A stretch of 64,000 nt of DNA from Cupriavidus malaysiensis (GCF_001854325.1 NZ_CP017754.1:1736001-1800000); one strand, 5' to 3'. Counted from the first letter of the stretch, positions 25,978 through 34,492 are shown. Made by a program: numbers and translations. Notes: a model not told the origin generated them from the sequence alone.

Positions 25978-26820
25978 ATGCGAATCGACGTGGACGCGGT
26001 CCGGCGCCTGTCTGCCGACCGTCTGATCGGCCCCGCCGGCCGGGTCATGTGGCTGACGCGCAGCCGGCTGTTCTATGCGGGGCTGCTCGGCACGCCCTCG
26101 GTCCGCAATATGGGCGGGCTCACCATCTACGTGGCGGTGCGCGAGCCCCTGCGCATCCGCCTCGGCGACGGCCCGTGGCAGACCACGGACCTGGCCGTGG
26201 TGCCGGCCTACGTGCCGCACTGGATCGCCTGCGACGGCCGCATGATCACCGATATCGGCCTGGAGCCGGAAAGCCTGGACATGGCGCGCCTGCCGGCCTT
26301 CCTGCGCGATGGCGTGGGTGCGGTGGAGGCGCCCGAGTTCGTGCGCCACGTCAAGCAGGCCCATGCCTACCTGGCCGCGCGCGGCCGCGACCTGGACCTG
26401 CAGGCGGACAGCTTCGACCATCTCTTCTTCGGCGGCGCGCTGGCGCCGCGCCCGCTCGACGCGCGCATCGAGATGGTGGTGCGCCGCATCGCCGAGTCGC
26501 CCTCGGCGCCGCTGACGGCGGAAGCCTGCGCGGCGGCCGTGCACCTGTCCTTCTCGCGCTTCCTGCACCTGTTCAAGCAGGAGGTGGGGGTGCCGTTCCG
26601 CAGCTTCCGCACCTGGAAGCGGGCCCGCAGCATGCTGCACTATGTCACGCAGGACTCCAACCTGGCCGAGGTCGCACTCGATATCGGCTATCCCGACTCC
26701 ACCCACTTCAGCCACTCGATCCGGCAGATCTACGGTCTCAAGCCCAGCGATATCTTCGCCGGCTCGCGCCGGCTCGAACTGATCGGCACGGTGGCGGCCG
26801 CACCGGGACGGCCTTCCTGA
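25978..26820 (+). CDS. AraC-family transcriptional regulator
   Basis: A 280-residue regulator with the AraC/XylS double helix-turn-helix at its C-terminus: LTAEACAAAVHLSFSRFLHLFKQE (about 180-203) is the first HTH, LAEVALDIGYPDSTHFSHSIRQIYGLKPSDI (about 225-255) the second, with the typical GY-D-HFS and GLKPS features. The N-terminal 150 residues form an effector domain I cannot match to a ligand. ATG 25978 follows CAGGAG at 7 bp. It stands in the middle of the catabolic block, behind its own Box D, and is the natural candidate to bind all five boxes: one AraC monomer's two helices would contact AGCCAG and CAAGAC one helical turn apart. Confidence 0.92.
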   Translation: MRIDVDAVRRLSADRLIGPAGRVMWLTRSRLFYAGLLGTPSVRNMGGLTIYVAVREPLRIRLGDGPWQTTDLAVVPAYVPHWIACDGRMITDIGLEPESLDMARLPAFLRDGVGAVEAPEFVRHVKQAHAYLAARGRDLDLQADSFDHLFFGGALAPRPLDARIEMVVRRIAESPSAPLTAEACAAAVHLSFSRFLHLFKQEVGVPFRSFRTWKRARSMLHYVTQDSNLAEVALDIGYPDSTHFSHSIRQIYGLKPSDIFAGSRRLELIGTVAAAPGRPS

Positions 26821-26857
26821 CTGCGCCGTCGGCCGCCGGCGACGGGCAGCGCGTGCT

Positions 26858-28462
26858 TCAGGCGCCTTCCTCGCGCAACGCCGCCTTGTGGATCTTGCCG
26901 GCCGGCGTCATCGGCAGCTCGGCGCGCAGCACCACCTGGCGCGGCACCTTGTAGTCGGCCAGGTGTTCGCCGCAGAAGGCGCGCACGTCTTCTGCGCGCA
27001 GCGCGCTGCCGGGCCGCGCGACGATGTAGTAGCGGCCCACCTCGCCGAGCACGGGGTCGGGCACGCCGATGCCGGCCACCATCAGGACCTCCGGATGGCG
27101 CGCGATGACACCTTCGACCTCGGCCGGATAGACGTTGAAGCCGCCCTGGATGTACATGTCCTTCATGCGGCCCTTGAGGAACAGGTAGCCGCGCGCGTCC
27201 TGGCAGCCGAGGTCGCCACTGCGCAGCCAGCCGCCGGTGTCGAAGCCGGCCGCGCCGGCGGCGGCGCCGATATAGCCGGGCGCCACGCCGGGGCCGCGGA
27301 AGCAGAGTTCGCCGACTTCGCCGGCCGCGGCCGGCTCGCCTTGCGGCGTCAGCACGCGCACTTCGCTGCCGCGGAAGACCTGTCCGATCGACTGCAGCAC
27401 ATCCGCTTCGGCGGCCTGCCACGGCGTCATCACGATGGCGCCGGAACACTCCGACAGGCCGTACAGGTTCATCACCGTGGCCTGCGGCATGCGCCGCTGC
27501 AATTGTTCGAGCAGGGCGCCGTCCACGGTCGAGCCGCCCACCACCACCAGCCGCACGCGGCTCAGGTCGACGCCGGCCGAGGCAGGGTGGCTGAGCAGCA
27601 GCGTGGCCATGGTCGGCACGCCCGAGAACAGCGTGGGCGGATGGCGCCGCATCATCTCCAGCACCAGCTCGGCCTTGAACACCGGCACCAGTTCCAGCGT
27701 GCCGCCGCCCAGCAGGAAGTTCAGCACGCCGCAGGTGATGCCGCCGACGTGGTTCAGCGGCAGCGCCAGCTGCAGGTGGTCGCCCGGCACGGTGCGCACA
27801 TGCGCGGCCTGCGCGCCGGCGGCGGCCAGCAGGGAGCGGTGGGTGAGGCCGGCGCCCTTGGGTTTGCCGGTGGTGCCCGAGGTGTAGATCACCATGGCCA
27901 GGTCATCGGCGTGGACGGCGGCGGCGGCGCGCGCCAGCCGTCCCGGCTGCGGCGCGCTGCGGGCCAGCGCGGACAGCGTGAGCGGGGCCTGCGGCGCCGT
28001 CGCCGCGGCGGGCGGCGCGGCCTGTCCGGCATCCGGGGCATCGAGCACCACCACCTGGCGCAGGCTCGGCAGCGCCGGCGCGAGGCGTGCCAGCATGGCG
28101 AGGTAATCGAAGCCGTCCAGCTCGGCGACGGTGAAGACGGCCTGCACGCCGGCATCGGCGATCATGTGGGCGATCTCGTTGTCGCGGTAGCGCACGCTCA
28201 GCCCGACCACCGCCACGCCGATGCGCGCGGCGGCATAGAACAGCAGCAGCCACTCGACGTGGTTGAGCCCGATCACGCCGATGCGGTCGCCGCGTGCCAG
28301 GCCCAGTTCCAGCAGGCCCTCGGCGACCCGGTCCGCGCCGTCCGCGGTCGCTGCGAAGCTCCAGTGCCGCCCGCGGCAGAGATAGGCGTCCTGTGCCGGC
28401 CATTGCCGGCGCGCCTGCGCCAGCGCGGCGCCGATGGTGCCCGGCGCGGAAACTGCTTCCAT
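26858..28462 (-). CDS. Acyl-CoA synthetase (AMP-forming), FadD-like
   Basis: Third CoA ligase of the region, 534 residues, on the minus strand and convergent with araC. P-loop VIYTSGTTGKPKGAGLTH (near residue 190), A5 NLYGLSECSGA, A7 DTGGWLRSGDLGCQDARGYLFLKGR, A8 KDMYIQGGFNVYPAEVEGVI, and A10 PMTPAGKIHKAALRE with the catalytic Lys. It is divergent from the acyl-CoA dehydrogenase at 28722, sharing a 259-bp gap. No copy of the AraC box points towards it, so it may have its own control or share the E region. Substrate unknown. Confidence 0.9.
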   Translation of the reverse strand: MEAVSAPGTIGAALAQARRQWPAQDAYLCRGRHWSFAATADGADRVAEGLLELGLARGDRIGVIGLNHVEWLLLFYAAARIGVAVVGLSVRYRDNEIAHMIADAGVQAVFTVAELDGFDYLAMLARLAPALPSLRQVVVLDAPDAGQAAPPAAATAPQAPLTLSALARSAPQPGRLARAAAAVHADDLAMVIYTSGTTGKPKGAGLTHRSLLAAAGAQAAHVRTVPGDHLQLALPLNHVGGITCGVLNFLLGGGTLELVPVFKAELVLEMMRRHPPTLFSGVPTMATLLLSHPASAGVDLSRVRLVVVGGSTVDGALLEQLQRRMPQATVMNLYGLSECSGAIVMTPWQAAEADVLQSIGQVFRGSEVRVLTPQGEPAAAGEVGELCFRGPGVAPGYIGAAAGAAGFDTGGWLRSGDLGCQDARGYLFLKGRMKDMYIQGGFNVYPAEVEGVIARHPEVLMVAGIGVPDPVLGEVGRYYIVARPGSALRAEDVRAFCGEHLADYKVPRQVVLRAELPMTPAGKIHKAALREEGA

Positions 28463-28578
28463 GGTGTGGTTCCTCCTGCTCGGTTGCGCGAAGCCCGGGG
28501 CGCGCGCAGCGTCCCGGCACGTGCGGCAAGGTTAGCGGCCGGCGGCGGTGACGGCTTGCGGCTACTGGCTGTGGTGGC

Positions 28579-28605
28579 GGGGAGGAGGGAGGGGGGCGGC
28601 GGGGG
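28579..28605 (+). other. G-quadruplex-type G-run array next to Box E
   Basis: Four G-runs of 4, 3, 6 and 5 on the plus strand (28579-28582, 28587-28589, 28591-28596, 28601-28605) with loops of 1-4 nt, meeting the usual G4 pattern. It ends 2 bp before Box E. Whether it folds in the cell is unknown. Confidence 0.5.
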
Positions 28606-28606
28606 C

Positions 28607-28648
28607 GACCAGTTGGCGCAAGACAGGCCGGCGGGCCGGCCTTAAGGT
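28607..28648 (+). promoter_or_regulatory. Box E: AraC-type activator site and -10 upstream of the acyl-CoA dehydrogenase
   Basis: GACCAGTTGGCGCAAGAC at 28607-28624, 18 bp, then TAAGGT (28643-28648), the same -10 hexamer as Box C. The start codon at 28722 is about 70 bp beyond the predicted transcript start. Confidence 0.65.
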
Positions 28649-28721
28649 GCATCGCATCCTTTCACCGCTGTTCCCGCTTCCCCTGAACCCCCTGAACCTG
28701 AACCCGCCGACGAGACCGCCG

Positions 28722-29897
28722 ATGGACCTGATCGACCTGCCCCCGCCGCCGCACTACTTCACTCCCGAGCACGAGGCCTTCCGCCATGCGCTGCGCCAGT
28801 TCGTCACCCACGAGATCGCGCCGCACGTCAACGATTGGGACGAGGCCGGCACCTTCCCGCGCGAGCTGTACGGGCGCGCCGCACAACTGGGCCTGCTGGG
28901 CCTGGGCTACGACGAGGCCTACGGCGGCACGCCCTGCGACATCTTCCATCACCTGGTACTGGCCGAGGAGTTCGCGCGCGCCGGCTCCGGCGGCGTGCAG
29001 GCTTCGCTGTTCTCGCACTCGATCGGCATGCCGCCGGTGGCGGCGGCCGGCGGCGCCGCGCTCAAGGCGCGCGTGCTGCCGGCGGTGATCGCCGGCGAGA
29101 AGATCGCCGCGCTGGCCATCACCGAGCCGGGTGGCGGCTCCGACGTGGCGAGCCTGCGCACCACCGCCGTGCGCGATGGCGACCATTACGTCGTCAACGG
29201 CGAGAAGACCTTCATCACCTCGGGCGTGCGCGCCGACTTCCTCACCGTGGCGGTGCGTACCGACCCCGCCAGCAAGGGCGCGGGCGGGGTCTCGCTGCTG
29301 CTGGTCGACGGCGACACGCCGGGCCTGACGCGCACCGCGCTGCGCAAGATGGGCTGGCTGGCCTCCGATACGGCCCACCTGCACTTCGATCACTGCCGCG
29401 TGCCGGCGGCCAACCTGGTCGGCGAGGAGAACCGCGGCTTCGCGCTGATCATGCGCAATTTCAACGCCGAGCGGCTCAGCATGAGCGCGCTGGCCTACGG
29501 CTACGCCGCCTGCTGCCTGGAAGAGGCGCTGGCCTGGGCGCGCGAGCGGCGCACCTTCGGCGAGCCGCTGTCGCAGCGCCAGGTGATCCGCCACAAGCTG
29601 GTCGACATGGCCCTGCGCGTGGAAGCGGCGCGCAACCTGGTCTACGACCTGGCCTGGCGCCTGCAGCACCAGGCCGGCGATCCGGCCCGCCTGGTGGCGC
29701 TGACCTGCATGGCCAAGGTCGAGGCCACGCGCGCCATGCAGTTCTGCGCCGACCAGGCGGTGCAGATCCTGGGCGGCATGGGTTTCATGCGCGGCACCCG
29801 CAGCGAACGCATCTACCGTGAGGTCAAGGTGATGATGATCGGTGGCGGCGCGGAGGAGATCATGAAGGACCTGGCGGCGCGGCAACTGGGGATCTGA
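28722..29897 (+). CDS. Acyl-CoA dehydrogenase
   Basis: Second FAD-dependent acyl-CoA dehydrogenase of the block, 391 residues. The FAD/substrate loop is ALAITEPGGGSDVASLRTTA, followed by YVVNGEKTFITSGVRADF; the C-terminal half has ERRTFGEPLSQRQVIRHKL and QILGGMGFMRGTRSERIYREVK with the usual terminal GGGAEEIMKDLAARQLGI. It differs clearly from the first dehydrogenase (at 8964), so the two probably act on different acyl chains or at different rounds. ATG 28722 has only a weak ribosome-binding site (GAGACCGCCG). It has a private Box E promoter and no cotranscribed partner; a repeat-bearing gap follows. Confidence 0.92.
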   Translation: MDLIDLPPPPHYFTPEHEAFRHALRQFVTHEIAPHVNDWDEAGTFPRELYGRAAQLGLLGLGYDEAYGGTPCDIFHHLVLAEEFARAGSGGVQASLFSHSIGMPPVAAAGGAALKARVLPAVIAGEKIAALAITEPGGGSDVASLRTTAVRDGDHYVVNGEKTFITSGVRADFLTVAVRTDPASKGAGGVSLLLVDGDTPGLTRTALRKMGWLASDTAHLHFDHCRVPAANLVGEENRGFALIMRNFNAERLSMSALAYGYAACCLEEALAWARERRTFGEPLSQRQVIRHKLVDMALRVEAARNLVYDLAWRLQHQAGDPARLVALTCMAKVEATRAMQFCADQAVQILGGMGFMRGTRSERIYREVKVMMIGGGAEEIMKDLAARQLGI

Positions 29898-29978
29898 AGC
29901 AGGGCGGCGCAACGCCGTGGCGCTGGACGAAGCCACCAGGATGCACCCAAGCCGCTCGGGGGAACCAACAGGTGTTCT

Positions 29979-30092
29979 CCCTCTCCTCAGGGGAGAGGGC
30001 CGGGGAGAGGGGTGGGATAGCAAGGCGCCACGCCCGAACGAAGCCAACGGTGTGGTCCAGCACGCGAGCACGGAAACGAAGCTGATGGTGTG
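29979..30092. repeat. Dispersed hairpin repeat, copy 3, with 38-bp units
   Basis: CCCTCTCC hairpin (29979-29999), G-rich stretch, GGATAGCAAGGCGCCACGC, then a 38-bp unit at 30039-30076 starting CGAAGCCAACGGTGTG and a degraded second unit from 30077. The layout matches 14466-14642 closely. It occupies most of the 331-bp gap between the acyl-CoA dehydrogenase and the FKBP gene, which holds nothing else except a TACACT -10-like hexamer at 30172. Confidence 0.8.
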
Positions 30093-30228
30093 ATTCATGC
30101 CACCGCGGCCAGCCGGCGCCGGCCGGTACGAAGGTGCACCGCCACCCGCACCGCGCCCGTCCTGCCGGCGTTACACTACGCCCCTTTTCCGCAGCGCCGC
30201 ACCGGCATCGAGACGAGGACCCCGCGCC

Positions 30229-30570
30229 ATGACCACCGAACTCCAGATCGAAGACCTGCAGCCAGGCGACGGCAAGGCCGTGGTCAAGGGCGCCTTGATC
30301 ACCACCCATTACCGCGGCACCCTGGAGGACGGCACGGTCTTCGATTCGTCCTACGAGCGTGGGCGTCCCTTCCAGTGCGTGATCGGCACCGGCCGTGTCA
30401 TCAAGGGCTGGGACCTGGGACTGATGGGCATGAAGGTGGGCGGCAAGCGCCGCCTGTCCGTGCCGGCGCACCTGGCCTACGGCGAGCGCCAGGTCGGCGC
30501 GCATATCCGGCCGAACTCGAACCTGGTCTTCGAGATCGAGCTGCTGGAAGTGCTGACGCGGGACGACTGA
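30229..30570 (+). CDS. FKBP-type peptidyl-prolyl cis-trans isomerase
   Basis: Catalyses cis-trans isomerisation of X-Pro bonds. 113 residues, a single FKBP domain without signal peptide or dimerisation arm, so it is probably cytoplasmic. Core motifs are ALITTHYRGTLEDGTVFDSSYERGRPFQ, VIGTGRVIKGWDLGLMGMKVGGKRRL and LAYGERQVGAHIRPNSNLVFEIELLEV, matching the FKBP12-like active site including the aromatic and Asp positions. GACGAGGA lies about 10 bp before ATG 30229, which removes an implausible upstream extension. It is convergent with the aminotransferase gene and appears monocistronic. Confidence 0.92.
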   Translation: MTTELQIEDLQPGDGKAVVKGALITTHYRGTLEDGTVFDSSYERGRPFQCVIGTGRVIKGWDLGLMGMKVGGKRRLSVPAHLAYGERQVGAHIRPNSNLVFEIELLEVLTRDD

Positions 30571-30597
30571 GCGCCGCGCGCCCGCACGGTCCGGCGT

Positions 30598-31785
30598 TCA
30601 GAGCCGCTGCAGGCGTTCCAGGGCCAGCGCCAGCGTTTCTTCCTTCTTGGCGAAGCAGAAGCGCACCACGCCCGATTCGCGCGGCTGCGAGTAGAAGGCC
30701 GAGACCGGGATGGCGGCCACGCCGATCTCGCGCGTCAGCCACATGGCGAAGTCCGCCTCGCCCAGGTCGGAGATGGCCGAGTAGTCGACGCACTGGAAAT
30801 AGGTGCCGTCGGACGGCAGCAGCTTGAAGCGCGTGCCGGCCAGCCCGGCGCGGAAATAGTCGCGCTTGGCCTGGTAGAAGGCGGGCAGTTCCAGGTAGGG
30901 TGCCGGGTCGGCCATGTAGGTGGCCAGGCCCTGCTGCATCGGCGTGTTGACGGTGAACACGTTGAACTGGTGCACCTTGCGGAACTCCGCCATCAGCGCC
31001 CGCGGCGCGGCTACGTAGCCGACCTTCCAGCCGGTCACGTGGTAGGTCTTGCCGAAGCTGGAGACGACGAAGCTGCGCCGCGCCAGTTCCGGATGGCGCG
31101 CCACCGACTGGTGCGCCTGGCCGTCGTAGACCATGTGTTCATAGACTTCGTCGGACAGCAGCAGGATGTCGGTGCCGGCCAGCAGCCCGGCCAGCCGTTC
31201 CATGTCCTGCGCACGCCAGATCGTGCCGGTGGGATTGTGCGGCGTGTTGATCAGGATCATGCGCGTGCGCGGCGTGATGGCGGCGGCCAGCCGGTCGAAC
31301 GGGATGGCGAAGTCCGGCGCCTGCAGCGCCACCGGCACCGCCTTGCCGCCGGCCAGCTCGATGGACGGCAGGTAGCTGTCGTAGCAGGGCTCCAGCACGA
31401 TCACCTCGTCGCCCGGATGGACGGCGCACAGGATGGCCGTCAGCAGGGCCTGGGTGGCGCCGGCGGTCACCGTGATCTCGCTGTCCCAGTCGTAGGCGTG
31501 GCCGTACAGCTTGCCGATCTTGGCGGCGATGGCCTGGCGCAGGGCCGGCAGGCCGGCCATCGGGGGGTACTGGTTCCAGCCGGCCCGCATGGCCGCGGAG
31601 ACCGCCTCGACGATGCGCGGGTCGCAGTCGAAATCGGGGAAGCCCTGGCCCAGGTTGACGGCGTTCTTCTCGGCGGCCAGCGCCGACATCACCGTGAAGA
31701 TGGTGGTGCCCACGTGCGGCAGTCGGGAGGGCGGCGGGGCCAGCGGAGGCAGCGGCGTCGGGATCAGGCTAGGGTCGGCGGACAT
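30598..31785 (-). CDS. PLP-dependent class I/II aminotransferase (methionine aminotransferase-like)
   Basis: Fold-type I aminotransferase of 395 residues. The N-terminal part (TTIFTVMSALAAEKNAVNLGQGFPDFDCD) and TPHNPTGTIW are typical; the Schiff-base Lys lies in SSFGKTYHVTGWKVGYV, and the closing VRFCFAKKEETL supplies the carboxylate-binding Arg. This pattern matches the YbdL/kynurenine aminotransferase group, which often prefers methionine or aromatic amino acids; the preference is not provable here. It is convergent with FKBP (27-bp gap) and divergent from nothing closer than the PIN gene, which lies upstream on the same strand. Confidence 0.88.
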   Translation of the reverse strand: MSADPSLIPTPLPPLAPPPSRLPHVGTTIFTVMSALAAEKNAVNLGQGFPDFDCDPRIVEAVSAAMRAGWNQYPPMAGLPALRQAIAAKIGKLYGHAYDWDSEITVTAGATQALLTAILCAVHPGDEVIVLEPCYDSYLPSIELAGGKAVPVALQAPDFAIPFDRLAAAITPRTRMILINTPHNPTGTIWRAQDMERLAGLLAGTDILLLSDEVYEHMVYDGQAHQSVARHPELARRSFVVSSFGKTYHVTGWKVGYVAAPRALMAEFRKVHQFNVFTVNTPMQQGLATYMADPAPYLELPAFYQAKRDYFRAGLAGTRFKLLPSDGTYFQCVDYSAISDLGEADFAMWLTREIGVAAIPVSAFYSQPRESGVVRFCFAKKEETLALALERLQRL

Positions 31786-31891
31786 GGTGGCGCGGGTCGG
31801 AAGGTGGATGGCAGCGGTGGCCGCCTGGGGCGGCCCGGCGGGGCGCGTTGACCCGCCATTCTAGCGGGTTCGGCCTGCCTGACGCAGTGGG

Positions 31892-32407
31892 CTAGCCGGG
31901 CGTGGGCGCGCCGTCCCGGCCGGCCAGCCAGGCCGGAAAGGCCGCGGGAGCCAGCACCTGGACCTGGCTGCTGCGGCGCAGGCGGCCGGCCAGCTTCAGC
32001 ACCGCCTTGTCCTTCGACACCAGGCAGGCGGCGCCGGAGAAATGGGCCAGTTCGATGAACTTCTGGTCGTCGCCGTCCTTGCATTTCGGCAGGCGCACCG
32101 CGCCGGCGGCGGCTTCGTCCGGTGGCGGCAGCAGCGTGGCGAAGCCGTCGACCACGGCCAGCGCGGCGGCATGGTCGATGGCGAAGCGGGCGAACTGCGG
32201 ATAGTGCAGCACGCGGCGCAGCTCCTCGCGGCAGTCGGCGCGGATCACGGTGGCGATGGCGCCGCTTTCCAGCGCCTGGCGGATGGGTTCGACGCGCGGG
32301 TCGCGGAAGACCAGCAGGTCGACCCAGATATTCGAATCGAGCACCACGCGGGGTGCGGTCGGGCGCGTTGCCGGGCTGGCCGGGGCGGCGGTGGGGTCGC
32401 TTGGCAT
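31892..32407 (-). CDS. PIN-domain protein (COG1569-like putative toxin component)
   Basis: A 171-residue PIN-domain protein, a fold of Mg-dependent ribonucleases. After a Pro/Ala-rich N-terminus the first acidic residue lies in VVLDSNIWVDLLVF; the central Glu region is DCREELRRVLHY, and CKDGDDQKFIELA supplies the second acidic cluster, with LVSKDKAVLKLA as the last strand. All expected acidic positions appear present. Family members are labelled toxins, but no small antitoxin gene adjoins it: the aminotransferase follows on the same strand and yaaA is divergent after 64 bp. A housekeeping RNase is equally possible. Confidence 0.8.
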   Translation of the reverse strand: MPSDPTAAPASPATRPTAPRVVLDSNIWVDLLVFRDPRVEPIRQALESGAIATVIRADCREELRRVLHYPQFARFAIDHAAALAVVDGFATLLPPPDEAAAGAVRLPKCKDGDDQKFIELAHFSGAACLVSKDKAVLKLAGRLRRSSQVQVLAPAAFPAWLAGRDGAPTPG

Positions 32408-32471
32408 TCGTTACAATCGGGACTTTGTGTTCGGGCCGGCTCCACGGTGAGCCGCCAGCCGCGATTTTGCC

Positions 32472-33257
32472 ATGCTCATCGTCCTGTCTCCTGCCAAATC
32501 CCTCGACTACGACACTCCGGCGCGCGTGAAGACCCACACGCTGCCGCGCTTCATCGACCGTTCGGCGCAGTTGATCGAGCGCCTGCGCAAGCTGGCCCCG
32601 CAGGACATCGGCGCGCTGATGGATATCTCCGACAAGCTGGCCGTGCTCAATGCCACGCGCTACGCCGAGTGGTCGCCGGAGTTCACCGCCGCCAACAGCA
32701 AGCAGGCGGCGCTGGCCTTCAACGGCGATGTCTACGATGGACTGGATGCGCCGGGCCTGGACGCCGACGACCTCGCCTTCGCGCAGAAGCACGTGCGCAT
32801 CCTCTCGGGGCTGTACGGCCTGCTGCGCCCGCTGGACTGGATGCAGCCCTACCGCCTCGAGATGGGCACGCGCCTGGACAATGCCGCCGGCAAGGACCTC
32901 TATGCTTTCTGGGGCGACGACATCACGCAGATGCTGAACGCCGACATGCGTGCGCTCAAGCATGAAGGCCCGCAGGTGCTGGTGAACCTGGCCTCCGAGG
33001 AGTACTTCAAGTCGGTGCGGCCCAAGGTGCTCGACGCGCGCATCATCACGCCGGTGTTCGAAGACTGGAAGGGTGGCCGTTACAAGATCATCTCGTTCCA
33101 CGCCAAGCGCGCGCGCGGCACCATGGCGCGCTTCGCGGTGACAAGGCGCGTGACCGAGGCCGGTAAGCTGAGGAGCTTCGCCGAAGACGGCTACGCCTTC
33201 GACGCGGCCGCCTCGGACGATGCCCGCTGGGTCTTCCGCCGCCGCCTCGAAGACTGA
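32472..33257 (+). CDS. yaaA: Peroxide stress protein YaaA (DUF328)
   Basis: A 261-residue cytoplasmic protein of the YaaA/DUF328 family, which in E. coli limits free iron and oxidative DNA damage during peroxide stress. Recognised from the opening [13 protein letters not shown], the [16 protein letters not shown] stretch, [24 protein letters not shown] and the terminal [15 protein letters not shown]. Length and all conserved blocks are normal, so it should be functional. It is divergent from the PIN gene with a short shared promoter containing TACAAT (32412-32417). The M14 carboxypeptidase follows after 50 bp and may be cotranscribed. Confidence 0.93.
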   Translation: MLIVLSPAKSLDYDTPARVKTHTLPRFIDRSAQLIERLRKLAPQDIGALMDISDKLAVLNATRYAEWSPEFTAANSKQAALAFNGDVYDGLDAPGLDADDLAFAQKHVRILSGLYGLLRPLDWMQPYRLEMGTRLDNAAGKDLYAFWGDDITQMLNADMRALKHEGPQVLVNLASEEYFKSVRPKVLDARIITPVFEDWKGGRYKIISFHAKRARGTMARFAVTRRVTEAGKLRSFAEDGYAFDAAASDDARWVFRRRLED

Positions 33258-33307
33258 ACCACGGCCAGGGCCGGCCGCATTGCCCGCATGCCAGCGCAAG
33301 GACAGCC

Positions 33308-34450
33308 ATGACTTCCACCCTGCACGTTTCCTCCCGCTTCGATTCCGGTGCCATCGAGATCGAGTCGGTGGCCAGCGCCGACGACATCCGCCTGCGCATC
33401 CGCGCCGATTCGCACGCCGACTTCCGCCAGTGGTTCCACTTCCGCCTGCAGGGCGCGGCCGGGCAGGCCTGCACGCTGCGCCTGCTGAATGCGGACGACT
33501 GCACCTATCCGGAGGGCTGGCGCGGCTACCGCGCGGTCGCCTCCTACGACCGCACGAGCTGGTTCCGCGTACCCACGCGCTACCAGGGCGGCGAACTGGT
33601 CATCGAGTTCACGCCGCAGCATGACAGCGTGTGGCTGGCCTACTTCGAGCCTTATCCCGAGGAGCGCCACCTGGCCCTGGTGGCGACCTGCCAGCGCTCG
33701 CCGCTGGCCCGCCTGCGCCACCTGGGCAGCACCGTCGAGGGGCGCGACATGACCCTGGTCACGGTGGGTGAGCCGGGGCCGGGCAAGAAGACCATCTGGA
33801 TGATCGCGCGCCAGCATCCGGGCGAGACCATGGCCGAGTGGTTCTGCGAGGGCGTGCTGCAGCGGCTGACCGGCACCGGGCAGTGGGCCGGCGATCCGGT
33901 GGCGCGGCAGTTGCTGGCGCGCGCCGTCTTCCACATCGTGCCTAATATGAACCCGGACGGCGCCGCACACGGCAACCTGCGCACCAATGCGGCCGGCGCC
34001 AACCTCAATCGCGAGTGGATGGCGCCCAGCCTGCAGACCAGTCCCGAGGTCTACCACGTGCTGCGCGCGATCGAGGCGGGCGGCTGCGATATGTTCTTCG
34101 ACATCCACGGCGACGAGGCACTGCCCTACAACTTCGTTGCCGGCAGTGAAATGCTGCCCAGCTTCACCGAGGCACAACGCGAGGCGCAGGCCCGCTTCAT
34201 CGCCGAGTTCAAGCGGGCCTCGCCGGATTTCCAGGACGTGCACGGCTATGCGGCCGGCAAGTACAACGCCGATGCGCTGAAGCTGGCGTCGAAGTACATC
34301 GGCCACACCTTCGGCTGCCTGTCGCTGACGCTGGAGATGCCGTTCAAGGACAACGCCGACCTGCCCGATGCCGTGACCGGCTGGAACGGCGCGCGCAGCG
34401 CGCTGCTCGGTGCAGCGATGCTGCAGGCCGTGCTGGCGCAGCTCGCTTAG
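33308..34450 (+). CDS. M14 family zinc carboxypeptidase (cytosolic carboxypeptidase-like)
   Basis: A 380-residue metallocarboxypeptidase of the M14 Nna1/CCP-like branch. It has an N-terminal beta-sandwich (about 1-130; ADFRQWFHFRLQGAAG, YPEGWRGYRAV) typical of CCP-like enzymes, then the catalytic domain. The zinc ligands are H170 and E173 in RQHPGET and H267 in FDIHGDE; N234/R235 lie in NLNREW and the general base is probably E343 in LTLEMPF. No signal peptide is seen, so it acts in the cytoplasm. The physiological peptide substrate is unknown. It probably shares a transcript with yaaA. Confidence 0.88.
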   Translation: MTSTLHVSSRFDSGAIEIESVASADDIRLRIRADSHADFRQWFHFRLQGAAGQACTLRLLNADDCTYPEGWRGYRAVASYDRTSWFRVPTRYQGGELVIEFTPQHDSVWLAYFEPYPEERHLALVATCQRSPLARLRHLGSTVEGRDMTLVTVGEPGPGKKTIWMIARQHPGETMAEWFCEGVLQRLTGTGQWAGDPVARQLLARAVFHIVPNMNPDGAAHGNLRTNAAGANLNREWMAPSLQTSPEVYHVLRAIEAGGCDMFFDIHGDEALPYNFVAGSEMLPSFTEAQREAQARFIAEFKRASPDFQDVHGYAAGKYNADALKLASKYIGHTFGCLSLTLEMPFKDNADLPDAVTGWNGARSALLGAAMLQAVLAQLA

Positions 34451-34492
34451 TGTCCTCAATCTAAGAATCAGGGCACGGCGCGCCAGCGCAGG

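Noticed and set aside
31892..32407. PIN gene as half of a toxin-antitoxin pair
   Set aside because: No small antitoxin gene adjoins it on either side, so a toxin role cannot be supported from this window.
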